Assembly: GCA_903888765.1 (NCBI GenBank)
Contig: CAISVF010000131.1
Location: 1 to 48,491 of the forward strand
Length of the DNA stretch: 48,491 nt
From: an uncultured Verrucomicrobia subdivision 3 bacterium
Lineage (GTDB): Bacteria; Verrucomicrobiota; Verrucomicrobiia; Limisphaerales; UBA11358
Direction: 5' to 3'
A model generated the notes under the pieces. That model was given only the letters and a program-made list of their open reading frames with translations, was not told the origin of the DNA and did not search any database. Shown here piece by piece: positions 1 through 9,344 of the stretch. The stretch's first letter is position 1. Each line of letters opens with the position of its first letter. Both the position numbers and the translations under genes were made by a program.

Positions 1-115
1 GCAGTGACGATCCGAATTTGGACCCGAGTCATTTAAATGTCAATTGGATATTTTAAGCGGAATTTGGCAACCCATCACAGGCCCGATAGAGCACTTGTTT
101 AACGACAATTTTCCC

Positions 116-137
116 TTGTGCTACTTTTTGTGCTACT
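116..137. repeat. Short tandem direct repeat ttgtgctact-tt-ttgtgctact
   Basis: TTGTGCTACT at 116-125 and again at 128-137, near the truncated tRNA. Confidence 0.6.
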
Positions 138-260
138 GTTGCCCAATTCTAGGCCCGACCTTTAAAAAGCGCAAAAAGCGGGTTTTACTATTGAAAATAA
201 AGGAGAAAACGAACGTCGCGTGAAATTTGGTGAAGCCTGATTTTGGCCCCCCATTGTTAA

Positions 261-299
261 TCCCAAAGCAAGTGCTCTACCAAGCTGAGCTACGCTCCG
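261..299 (-). pseudogene. tRNA-Pro(UGG) 5' half, truncated after the anticodon loop
   Basis: Minus strand reads cggagcg-ta-gctc-agcttggta-gagc-a-cttgc-tttggga: 7-nt acceptor half, perfect D stem gctc/gagc, anticodon 5' stem cttgc and loop tttggga with anticodon TGG. The expected 3' stem gcaag, T-arm and acceptor 3' half do not follow (next bases are ttaacaatgggg). Confidence 0.7.
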
Positions 300-760
300 A
301 ACCGAAATAATCACAAAAACTGAAATTAAACAAACGGTCTAAAATCCAATGATTAGCTATTAGAGCCTGTTTCCAATTGCTAAGTAGATTCAAAGTTGAT
401 CTTGAACTGACTGGCCTCATTTTGCCTGGATGTGGGGTAAGGGCAAGCGGATTCGCTTGGATTCGCTCGAAAGCTCGTTTCTTCAGCGATTAATTCAGGG
501 CTAATGGCACGAGTCGCTTTAACCATAGGCAGCATTGGGGAGTTGGAGAAAGTAATTTTGCTGGCAATGGGAGCACTGGAATTGCGTCAATCGCTGACTC
601 ATTGCCTCGCATGTTTGTGTGGTTGTTGCGGCAGATTAACTTTGTATGTTAATTGGCAAGCCAGCTAATGAAATCAGCTTTTCTATCGATAGGAAGTCTG
701 GTGTCAGTCGGTTGGCTGTGGCCTCTTGAATTACGCAGGTTGTTCAGGACTACAATTTAG

Positions 761-907
761 TTTGCGTTTTTAAAATCTCTCCTCCGAGGTGATTGGCTGG
801 AGACCGGTCCCGGCGGCGGCAGCGATAGTGGTGGTGGTGGCTACGGCCCGGCTACCCTGTCTTTTGCCTCGCCGGCTGGCGGCCAATCGGTGGCGTTTTA
901 TCTATGA
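761..907 (+). pseudogene. Possible C-terminal remnant of a Gly-rich secreted protein
   Basis: Open frame ending in TGA at 905-907 reads ...GPGGGSDSGGGGYGPATLSFASPAGGQSVAFYL*; no start codon and an upstream in-frame stop at 758. Confidence 0.25.
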
Positions 908-969
908 GGCCGGTACCAGTGCGGCGGTCGGAACGTTAAGAAAAATAGATGCATCCTCTGCGGTGACTT

Positions 970-2424
970 GTGTTGCAGCAGCGGCAGCGGCATAATGTCG
1001 GCATGTCCTCGCTGCAAATTAATGTTTTGCTGATGCTTTTGGCATTGGGTGGCGATTTTTCGGCCCGAGGGATGGTTTTGTGGAGTCTGGCGGGCCCCAT
1101 CGAAGTTCACGAAAATGGTTCAGGCACCAACGTTTTGGACGTGCCGCTAAAACACAACGACAATTCGCGCGACACGTTGTATTTCAAGTTTGAGGTGGAC
1201 CCGCTTTCGGATGTGGGCACGGAGGAATACCTGGCGGCATTTGAGTTTTTTGAGGGCGGTGAAGAGCGCCTGGCCGTCGGGAATTCCCTCAAAGCCTGGG
1301 CTTACAGTGCCTTCAACACCTTGGATACCGGCCCCAACAACAAAGTTCAAGGTGATTTGGACCTGCACTCGGCGCATCCGGAAATTATCAACAAAGGAGA
1401 TGTGTTGAACTATGAATTGCCGCGCCGCGGCAATCGCTGCACGATCGTTTTCAAGGTCCAATTTGTTCCTGCCGGTGATGATTTGGTGACTGCGTGGATG
1501 AACCCGAATCTCAGTCAAGGGGCGACGGAAGAAAGCCAGCCGGAAGAGCTAACCACCAAATTCAAGGCCAATGCATCTTTCGACCAGATTCGCCTGCGCC
1601 ACCAGGGCAATGGCGACGGTTGGATATTCCGCAACCTGATGGTGACAACCGCGTTTGGTGATTTGGTGGTGGTGCACTTTTGGCAGGAGCTATGGTTTAT
1701 TTGCTGCGCGGTAACGGTCATGTTGGCAGCGGTGGGCGGCACGGTTCGCATTGTCGAGAAAAGAAAATATCAGTCGCAATTGCGCCAGGCGGAACAGGAG
1801 CGGGCGTTGGAACGTGAGCGGGCCCGGATCGCGCAAGATTTGCACGACGAATTGGGATCCCTCTTGACGCGCATTTCCTTGCTGGGCGGGTTGCTGCGCT
1901 CCGACATGAACAACCCGGGGCAGGTCGAGGCCACTGCAGAAAAAATATCCGGGGCGGCGGATCAAACGGTCCGGGCCCTGGAGGAAATCGTCTGGGCGGT
2001 CCGCCCCGGCAGTGATACCTTGCAGAGTCTGGTGGATTACATTGCGCATTTTGCCATTGAGTTGTTCGAGGGGAATTCGACTCGTTGCCGACTGGATCTG
2101 CCGGCGGATTTGCCGACTCACACGTTGCATCCCGACGTGCGGCATAACATTTTTCTCATCATCAAGGAGGCCCTCAATAATGCGCTAAAACACGCCGGAG
2201 GCAGTGTGGTTCAGGTGCAAATCCGGATTGAGGCCGGAAAGTTAAAAATATTGATTGGCGACAACGGCAAAGGTTTTGATGCCCAGGCGTCTGCCGCCAA
2301 CTCCGAGCGTAACGGATTGGAAAATATGCGGCGGCGTGCCCTGGCGGTTGGTGGTCAACTCGAGGTGACCAGCGCGCCGGGTATTGGCACGCGAGTGGAG
2401 TTTCAAGTGAATCTTCCGCATTGA
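970..2424 (+). CDS. Sensor histidine kinase, HisKA_3 / NarL-LytS type, membrane-anchored
   Basis: Motif RARIAQDLHDELGSLLTRISLLGGLL (HisKA_3 H-box) and HATPase motifs NNALKHAGG, GDNGKGFD, GLENMRRRA; one TM segment before the kinase core; start may be an internal ATG such as 1003. Confidence 0.9.
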   Translation: MLQQRQRHNVGMSSLQINVLLMLLALGGDFSARGMVLWSLAGPIEVHENGSGTNVLDVPLKHNDNSRDTLYFKFEVDPLSDVGTEEYLAAFEFFEGGEERLAVGNSLKAWAYSAFNTLDTGPNNKVQGDLDLHSAHPEIINKGDVLNYELPRRGNRCTIVFKVQFVPAGDDLVTAWMNPNLSQGATEESQPEELTTKFKANASFDQIRLRHQGNGDGWIFRNLMVTTAFGDLVVVHFWQELWFICCAVTVMLAAVGGTVRIVEKRKYQSQLRQAEQERALERERARIAQDLHDELGSLLTRISLLGGLLRSDMNNPGQVEATAEKISGAADQTVRALEEIVWAVRPGSDTLQSLVDYIAHFAIELFEGNSTRCRLDLPADLPTHTLHPDVRHNIFLIIKEALNNALKHAGGSVVQVQIRIEAGKLKILIGDNGKGFDAQASAANSERNGLENMRRRALAVGGQLEVTSAPGIGTRVEFQVNLPH

Positions 2425-2468
2425 GATTGCCCAGGCAGCAGCGTAACTTCGGCCCAGCTTCCCAACAC

Positions 2469-3095
2469 ATGCAAATCAAAGTGGCGATTGTAGATGATGA
2501 CGAAGGTATCCGCGCCAGCTTATCGGCGCTGATCCAGCGTGCTCCTGGATTTAAACTAGCTGGGGAATTTCTGAACGGCGAGATGGCCCTGAAGGAAATT
2601 CCCAAGCTGATGCCGGACGTCGTGCTGATGGACATCAATCTTCCCGGTATGAAAGGTTACGAATGCGTTCGTCAACTCAAGTCAGCCCACGCCACGATTC
2701 AGTTTTTGATGCTGACGGTTTACGAGGACAGCGATTCGCTATTTAACTCGCTGCGCGCGGGCGCGAGCGGTTATCTGCTCAAGCGCACCGCTTCGGCTCG
2801 TTTGCTCGAAGCCATTCGCGACGTTTTTGAAGGGGGTTCGCCGATGACCCCGCAATTGGCGCGTCGGGTTGTGCAGTTTTTTTCCCGGCCGGCGAGTGAA
2901 TCTGCTCCGCTAGCCAGGCTGACCCCGGCAGAACGTGAATTCCTAGATCAACTGGCCAATGGCTATGCTTACAAGGAAATTGCCGATCGTATGAATATTA
3001 GCATTGATACAGTACGAAGTTATGTGCGGACGGTCTATGAAAAGTTGCATGTGCATTCACGCACCGAGGCGGTGGTAAAATATTTGCGCGGTTGA
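2469..3095 (+). CDS. LuxR/NarL-family response regulator
   Basis: Receiver domain IKVAIVDDDEGIRASL / DVVLMDINLPGMKG and C-terminal HTH LTPAEREFLDQLANGYAYKEIADRMNISIDTVRSYVRTVYEKLHVHSRTEAV; the ORF opens at 2421 but the receiver starts at ATG 2469. Confidence 0.9.
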   Translation: MQIKVAIVDDDEGIRASLSALIQRAPGFKLAGEFLNGEMALKEIPKLMPDVVLMDINLPGMKGYECVRQLKSAHATIQFLMLTVYEDSDSLFNSLRAGASGYLLKRTASARLLEAIRDVFEGGSPMTPQLARRVVQFFSRPASESAPLARLTPAEREFLDQLANGYAYKEIADRMNISIDTVRSYVRTVYEKLHVHSRTEAVVKYLRG

Positions 3096-3187
3096 AACCC
3101 GCTCAGCACCTCACCCGATAAAATCTTATTGCCGGGTGGCTGGTGCAATTCAGCGTTTATAATTCGAACGCACCTGAATCTTTCGGC

Positions 3188-3771
3188 CTACACCCTGGAA
3201 AACCGCGTGTTGTCAACAATCGCTGCAAAAAATATCCGGAGCTGCGCATTGGTAACGCAATTGGTAAAAACCCGACGCAACGGTAAATTGTGTCCGCTTG
3301 CTGCCAGAAAAATGCCCAAGTTGACCAGCACCAACTGATCCTGCATGGAGACGTTAAAATGCCTGCTGCCCGTTCCATTCCAATAGGTTTCCGCTTTCAG
3401 CAGCGTGGTCTCATAAACGCCTTCCGGGCAGTCAAACTCTTGGCAAAAACACCGCTCGTGGTATGGTAATGTTCGCGCTGGTGAAGTGGTTGCGCCAAGG
3501 AGCAAATACCGTTGACAGCATTGGCAACGTAGCCGTTCATGCTACCGATGTAGCCAAAATTTCCGGGAGAGTCAGCAGAATTTTTAAACCAGACACTGCC
3601 ATCGCAGTTGGTGACGTTTGTTGGATTGCCGCCGCTGATGCGTTGCCAATAATTCCCCGGCGCATGAAAAAAGATTCCGCACAAATATGCGGTTACCACT
3701 CCGCACAAACATGCGATGGACGGTTTTGATTTCCAGTATAGTGTGAGAGCGTAACCCAGATTAGCCGCCAT
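3188..3771 (-). pseudogene. Frame-disrupted malectin-domain protein fragment
   Basis: Frame A (3771-3397): QRISGGNPTNVTNCDGSVWFKNSADSPGNFGYIGSMNGYVANAVNG. Frame B (to 3188): GVYETTLLKAETYWNGTGSRHFNVSMQDQLVLVNLGIFLAASG...FTNCVTNAQLRIFFAAIVDNTRFSRV*. Together they give a malectin-like order; the frames switch near an A5 run at 3445-3449. Confidence 0.6.
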
Positions 3772-3818
3772 GCCCCACAGGTTTTATGGCTGCAGGCTGG
3801 CAAAAAATTAACAAACAT

Positions 3819-5489
3819 ATGAAACAACTACTCAAGTTATACACAGCAGCCGGATTGATTGCTATCGCGGCCTCAACCTCCCAAGCACAGCCATATTATG
3901 TGACTGGCGAATTTAATGGATGGAATGCCAGCGCAAATCAAATGAGCGGAGGGCCAATTCAATATGATTACACGATCACTGGGCAGTCCTCTGGAGCGTA
4001 TGCGCAATTTAAGATAACTGACGGTACTTTTAATAAAACGTGGCCAGATGAGAACGCGGTAGTTCGATACGATACCAACGGTTCGGTTACGATTCATTTT
4101 TACCCAGGTACCGCAGGTGACGGCTGGCTGCCATTGGCTAACCGTGTGGGGTATGATGATCCTGGCACTTTAGATTCCTGGGGTATGGCTGGCGATTTCG
4201 ACGGTTGGAATGGTACACAAGCTTTGCTGTCCCCTCTTGGCAATGGGGTCTATTCCAACAGCATCGTGGTCGCCTCCGCTCAAACCTTCGGATTCAAATT
4301 TCAGTCACCCGCCGGTAGTTGGGGGAATATATTTTTCGGATCTGATTTTGCCAATGGCAAAAACAATGGATCATACGCTACCACCAATTCACCGCAAATC
4401 GTGCCTGTTGCCCTGGATTTGCCCAAAGGACGCTATCTGATCGGCAGTTTGGCTCCTTCGCCAGTGACAAACGAGGTTGTTTTTGCCGTTGATATGACTT
4501 ATCAAATACAGTTGGGCTTATTTCATCCGGGTTCCTCAGTTTTTGTTGCTGGCGATTTTAATGGATGGCCTGGAACCGGTGCCGGGGCTTTAGCTTTGGT
4601 CAATGATCCCCCATATCGGGGAGGTAGTAATACTAATATTTACTATGGCACGAACCTGTTTGTAGGCTTGCCCAAATCCTTGGCAAGTGAATTTAAATAT
4701 ACCCAAAATGATGCTAATTCGCAAAACGGCGGATGGGAAACGTCGAATAATCGGACCGTTACCTTGTTATCCAGTAATGGCACAGTGTGGTTGCCAGTGG
4801 GCATCTTTAGCGATCTCTACCCAACCGAGGTTTTGAGTGTGCCGACTGCGGTTTTTTTCAGCGTCAATATGAGCAACGCCGTTGGAACAGACGCTCACCC
4901 GTTTGATCCCACAGCTGATAATGTGTACGTCAATGGCCAATTTTCCGGATGGTATGCGTGGTCAGGTGGTATTAATCCAGCGTCTGCTCCCGCAGGCTAT
5001 CAAATGATCGCACAAGGTGATTCCTTGATTTACACCAATACCATCCTGCTTCCGGCTGGCACGTCGATTGCCTTTGATTACAAATACGGCATGGATATTA
5101 ATGCTGCAAACGGCGGTCCGGCGGATAATGAGGCTGGCTTTGCACAAAATCACCATCGCGTGATTCGCTCGACTGCCATCAGCCCATATGTTTTGGCCAC
5201 CGACACTTTTGGCACTCAATATGCGGAGCCACTTTTCGCGGCTGCCAGTCCAGCCGGTGCCAACTTGAAGGTGGGCAGTCCGGCAGCGGGGCATATCCCG
5301 GTTTCCTGGTTGGGTCGTCCGGGAGCTCATTTGCAGGTTAAGAGTGCGCTGACGGGTGGCGGTTGGCAGGATTTAACGGCCACTGATGGCTCCACCTGGT
5401 CTGCGGGATACAACTCAATTAATGGTTTGGTAAGTGTTACCAATTGGCCGGCAACGGACAAAGCCTATTTCCGTCTCGTTAAACCTTGA
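3819..5489 (+). CDS. Secreted protein with four glycogen-binding (CBM48/AMPK-CBM)-like modules
   Basis: Signal peptide MKQLLKLYTAAGLIAIAASTSQAQ; repeated signature YYVTGEFNGWNAS, WGMAGDFDGWNG, VFVAGDFNGWPG, VYVNGQFSGWYAW. Confidence 0.75.
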   Translation: MKQLLKLYTAAGLIAIAASTSQAQPYYVTGEFNGWNASANQMSGGPIQYDYTITGQSSGAYAQFKITDGTFNKTWPDENAVVRYDTNGSVTIHFYPGTAGDGWLPLANRVGYDDPGTLDSWGMAGDFDGWNGTQALLSPLGNGVYSNSIVVASAQTFGFKFQSPAGSWGNIFFGSDFANGKNNGSYATTNSPQIVPVALDLPKGRYLIGSLAPSPVTNEVVFAVDMTYQIQLGLFHPGSSVFVAGDFNGWPGTGAGALALVNDPPYRGGSNTNIYYGTNLFVGLPKSLASEFKYTQNDANSQNGGWETSNNRTVTLLSSNGTVWLPVGIFSDLYPTEVLSVPTAVFFSVNMSNAVGTDAHPFDPTADNVYVNGQFSGWYAWSGGINPASAPAGYQMIAQGDSLIYTNTILLPAGTSIAFDYKYGMDINAANGGPADNEAGFAQNHHRVIRSTAISPYVLATDTFGTQYAEPLFAAASPAGANLKVGSPAAGHIPVSWLGRPGAHLQVKSALTGGGWQDLTATDGSTWSAGYNSINGLVSVTNWPATDKAYFRLVKP

Positions 5490-5509
5490 GCGCTGCCTGA
5501 GTAGTCAAT

Positions 5510-5542
5510 CAGGCTGGCTGAGTAAAAACCGGCCAGCCTGAA
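5510..5542 (+). terminator. Stem-loop between the CBM gene and the pseudopilin gene (partial terminator or processing site)
   Basis: 10-bp perfect inverted repeat tcaggctggc / gccagcctga (5510-5519 / 5533-5542); no strong U tract after it. Confidence 0.4.
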
Positions 5543-5577
5543 TTTCCAAACGGATTCATGCCTGAAGCATAATAAAA

Positions 5578-6423
5578 ATGAATAGACGACGTGCCGGTTT
5601 TACTTTAATCGAATTGTTAGTGGTGATTGCCATCATTGCTATCCTAGCCGCGATGTTGCTGCCCGCTTTGTCTGCGGCCAAGCAAAAAGCCTGGGCGGTT
5701 TCGGATATGAATGACAAAAAGCAGTTGGGTTTGGCTGGCATCATGTACACGGGCGATAATGGGGATAAACTTCCGGTCAATAGCGATCCGCACGTTAATA
5801 ACTCTTCTTTTTTCCCGAATGGATCTACCAGTCCGTCTTGGATTACCGGTACCGTTGATTGGACCACCGGGCCCTATAATACCAACATTGATTACATGAT
5901 GAACGATAAGTATGCTCTTTTGGGTGCCTTTTTAGCCAAGGCAACCAAGGTCTTCGCTTGTCCGGCGGCCAATTATTTGAGTTCTGCTCAAAAGGCACAA
6001 GGCTGGGAACATCGTGTTCGCTCTGTGGCCATGAATGGGGCCATTGGGGATGGCAATAAATATGCCCAGCCGGGCAATCCCTTTGGATGGACCCAATGGT
6101 ACGTGGCCAAGAAAACTTCCGATTTACACACGCCGGGTCCTAGTGATTGTTGGTGGATTATTGACGAACACCCGGACAGCGTGGACGATGCCTTGCTGTA
6201 TAGTTCTTCCTACGCAACCACAAAATTTACTGAACTTCCTGGAAATCAACATGGCGGAGCTTGCGGGGTGAATTTTGTGGATGGGCATACTGAAATACAT
6301 AAATGGGTGGATAGTGTCATGACCACGCATAAAAACGTGTCTTACACCGTGGTGCAGCAAGTCAGTTGCAGCATCACTGACCGGGATATGCTGTGGCTGG
6401 CGGCTCATACTCCTCAAAACTGA
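5578..6423 (+). CDS. Prepilin-type N-terminal cleavage/methylation domain protein (pseudopilin-like)
   Basis: N-terminus [39 protein letters not shown]-terminal [14 protein letters not shown], typical of the Planctomycetes/Verrucomicrobia pseudopilin-like families. Confidence 0.9.
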   Translation: MNRRRAGFTLIELLVVIAIIAILAAMLLPALSAAKQKAWAVSDMNDKKQLGLAGIMYTGDNGDKLPVNSDPHVNNSSFFPNGSTSPSWITGTVDWTTGPYNTNIDYMMNDKYALLGAFLAKATKVFACPAANYLSSAQKAQGWEHRVRSVAMNGAIGDGNKYAQPGNPFGWTQWYVAKKTSDLHTPGPSDCWWIIDEHPDSVDDALLYSSSYATTKFTELPGNQHGGACGVNFVDGHTEIHKWVDSVMTTHKNVSYTVVQQVSCSITDRDMLWLAAHTPQN

Positions 6424-6502
6424 CTTTTGAATCCGCTGACATCCGGGCGGCGACGCTTGGGGGAGAGAATTTGGTTTATAAATTCAGAGGGTGGTAAATA
6501 AT

Positions 6503-7903
6503 ATGAGAAAATGTTCTTGGATTTGTAGCGGGATGCTGTTGGCGTCAGGCTTGGTATGGCTAGCACCAACCGCCAAATGTGAGCCTGAATTCTCAGGACA
6601 AATTTCCCGCCCTGCCCCGGAGTGGCTGCGGTCTGGCACCATTTATGAAATCTTCCCGCGGGATTTTTCTACCGCCGGAAACCTGGCTGGAATTACCAGC
6701 CGGCTCGATGAATTGAAAGAACTTGGGGTCAACATCCTTTGGCTCATGCCCATTCATCCCATCGGAGAAAAATTTCGCAAAGGAGAGTTTGGCAGTCCTT
6801 ATTCCATTAGAGATTACTATGCGGTGGATCCCAATTATGGCACGGTAAATGACTTCAAAAATCTTGTGGCGGGTGCCCACCAGCGCGGACTAAAGGTCAT
6901 CATGGATTTGGTGGCGAATCATACAGCCTGGGATAACGTAATGATGACAAACCATGATTTTTATAAACAGGATGCCGCTGGCAAGGTTATTTCGCCCGTA
7001 CCAGACTGGACGGATGTCGCTGGTCTGAACTACGGCAACCCCGATTTACGCAAATACATGCTATCCATGCTTAAATATTGGATCAAAGAATGCGATGTGG
7101 ACGGCTTTCGTTGCGACGCTGCGCCCATGGTGCCAACCGATTTTTGGGTGCAGGTTCGAACTGAACTGACAAAGGTCAAACCTGACCTGATGTTGCTGGA
7201 TGAAGGTGAACAGCCCGAATTGCTCGCGAAGGCTTTTGATATCGATTATTCCTGGAAGCTGATGTGGGCTATGAATGATGTCATGTCGCATAATGCTTCG
7301 GCTGTCAATATTCGGCGTTCCTGGGAGGAAAGTTGCTCCCAGAATCCCAAAGGAGCCCTGCGGTTGAGAATTTCTGATGACCATGATGAAACCCGGGCCA
7401 TTGCGCGTTATGGCATGAATGGGGCGCTGGCAGCGTCTGTGCTCATGTTTACGCTTGATGGTGTGCCCCTGCTTTACAATGGGATGGAAGTCGGCGATGC
7501 CACGGAGTCGGCCGACCCTGCTTTGTTTAATAAAATGAATATTTGCTGGCAACCGCATCAAAGCGAACGCGCCCCCTTTCGCGCCATTTATCATGACCTT
7601 ATTCAACTCCGAAAAAAGTACAGCGCCCTGCGTTCTGATCATTTGCAGTGGGTGTCCAATTCCAATCAAGCGGCTCTGCTTACATACTTGCGCGCCGATG
7701 ATCAGGACGAGTTCCTAGTGGCCATTAATTTTTCCAATCGCCCGCTTTCCAGTCATTTGGAGGTGAAGCAATCCGGTGGATTTTCCTCTTTGAAAATCTC
7801 CGGGGCACAGAACTCTTCCAATGATCCGCTGCCGACCCTCAGGTTGAATGGGTTCGAATGGCGCATTTATCACCGGACGGTGACTTTGGCCGTTACAAAA
7901 TAA
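6503..7903 (+). CDS. Secreted GH13 family alpha-amylase / alpha-glucosidase
   Basis: Signal peptide; GH13 motifs VIMDLVANHTAWD, VDGFRCDAAPMVP, LMLLDEGEQPEL, ISDDHDETRA; alternative GTG start at 6491. Confidence 0.92.
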   Translation: MRKCSWICSGMLLASGLVWLAPTAKCEPEFSGQISRPAPEWLRSGTIYEIFPRDFSTAGNLAGITSRLDELKELGVNILWLMPIHPIGEKFRKGEFGSPYSIRDYYAVDPNYGTVNDFKNLVAGAHQRGLKVIMDLVANHTAWDNVMMTNHDFYKQDAAGKVISPVPDWTDVAGLNYGNPDLRKYMLSMLKYWIKECDVDGFRCDAAPMVPTDFWVQVRTELTKVKPDLMLLDEGEQPELLAKAFDIDYSWKLMWAMNDVMSHNASAVNIRRSWEESCSQNPKGALRLRISDDHDETRAIARYGMNGALAASVLMFTLDGVPLLYNGMEVGDATESADPALFNKMNICWQPHQSERAPFRAIYHDLIQLRKKYSALRSDHLQWVSNSNQAALLTYLRADDQDEFLVAINFSNRPLSSHLEVKQSGGFSSLKISGAQNSSNDPLPTLRLNGFEWRIYHRTVTLAVTK

Positions 7904-7952
7904 TATATTTTCGTGTTCGCCTATAGGCGACCTCCTCAACCAAAATTACCGC

Positions 7953-9293
7953 ATGCAAAAGCCGCGCCTGAATTTCTGGCAGATTTGGAACATGAGTTTC
8001 GGTTTTCTTGGCATCCAGTTTGGATGGGGGTTACAGATGGCCAACATGAGTGCGATTTATACTTACCTTGGAGCGGATGCCGATTCTCTTTCTGTTTTGT
8101 GGCTTGCTGCCCCGGTTACTGGCGTCATCATTCAACCATTGATCGGTCAATCCAGCGACCGCATTTGGACCCGCCTAGGCCGGCGGCGCCCCTTTATTTT
8201 AGGTGGGGCTGTGTTCGCCTCCCTTGCCCTGGTTTGGATGCCCAATTGTCCATCCGTCTGGATGGCTGCCGGATTACTTTGGGTACTGGATGGCACCATC
8301 AACGCCAGTATGCAGCCATTTCGGGCCTTGGTGGCAGATAATCTGCCGCCGGAGCAGAATGCCCAAGGTTTCGCTATTCAATCACTTTTTATTGGCTTGG
8401 GGGGCACCATCGCATCCGCCTTGCCATGGATGATGACCAACTGGTTTGGAGTTGCTTCACCTGCCGGGACTAACAGTCAGATTCCTGCTTCCGTGCGCCT
8501 TTCATTTTACATTGGAGCGGCCGCTTTTCTAGTCGCAGTGCTTTGGACGGTTTTAAAAACGCGCGAATATCCTCCTACTGACTCCGAGTTGGCTGCCATT
8601 CGCAGGCGCAAATTTGATTGGACCCTCGGTTTAGGGGATGTTTTGAACTTGGTCTTTCACCTGCCCCGGAGGATGTGGGAACTTGGTCTGGTTCAATTTT
8701 TTACCTGGATTGGAATGTTTTCCATGTGGGTTTATTTCTCTCCGGCCGTCGCTCGGAACATTTTTCATGCCTCCCCCGGTTCCCCGGAGATGGAAGCTGC
8801 GGGAGCCTGGTCTGGTTTCTGTTTTGCCGCCTACAATGCAGTGTGTTTTGTTTTTTCCTTTGGGTTGCTGTGGGGCACAAAATATACAGGACCCAAACTG
8901 ATGCACGTATTCTGTCTGGCGGTGGGTGCTGTTGGTCTGGCTTCGGTTCCGTTGGCCACGGATAAACATCACCTGCTGTTTGCCATGGCGGCGGTTGGTA
9001 TTGCTTGGGCGAGTATTCTTTCGATGCCCTACGCGATGCTAGCCCCCGCGCTTCCCAAGGAAAAAGTTGGTGTTATGATGGGAATGTTCAATCTCTTTAT
9101 CGTTCTCCCTCAAATTGTGGCATCGAGCCTGCTTGGCTATATTCTGAAACATTTTCTGCATAGCGAACCAGTCAATGCACTTGTATTAGGCGGTGCCAGC
9201 ATGGGGTTGGCAGCATTGTTGACGTTATTGGTGGTAAATTTCAAAACGGTGGATATTTCTTCGGAAGCGGTTACCAGCGGTGGCGGCCATTGA
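7953..9293 (+). CDS. MFS sugar transporter, GPH/SLC45-like (maltose or sucrose type)
   Basis: 12-TM-like protein; FWQIWNMSFGFLGIQFGWGLQMANMSAIYTYLGAD, DRIWTRLGRRRPFILGGAVFA; directly downstream of GH13. Confidence 0.85.
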   Translation: MQKPRLNFWQIWNMSFGFLGIQFGWGLQMANMSAIYTYLGADADSLSVLWLAAPVTGVIIQPLIGQSSDRIWTRLGRRRPFILGGAVFASLALVWMPNCPSVWMAAGLLWVLDGTINASMQPFRALVADNLPPEQNAQGFAIQSLFIGLGGTIASALPWMMTNWFGVASPAGTNSQIPASVRLSFYIGAAAFLVAVLWTVLKTREYPPTDSELAAIRRRKFDWTLGLGDVLNLVFHLPRRMWELGLVQFFTWIGMFSMWVYFSPAVARNIFHASPGSPEMEAAGAWSGFCFAAYNAVCFVFSFGLLWGTKYTGPKLMHVFCLAVGAVGLASVPLATDKHHLLFAMAAVGIAWASILSMPYAMLAPALPKEKVGVMMGMFNLFIVLPQIVASSLLGYILKHFLHSEPVNALVLGGASMGLAALLTLLVVNFKTVDISSEAVTSGGGH

Positions 9294-9344
9294 GCCTCGC
9301 AAATCCATTCGACACCCGGATGCCCGGTTGCTAAACTCGCCGGC

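Noticed and set aside
1-299. Intron-containing tRNA-Pro
   Set aside because: No 3' anticodon stem, T-arm or acceptor 3' half (CGCTCCG) found on the minus strand between the break and the window start.
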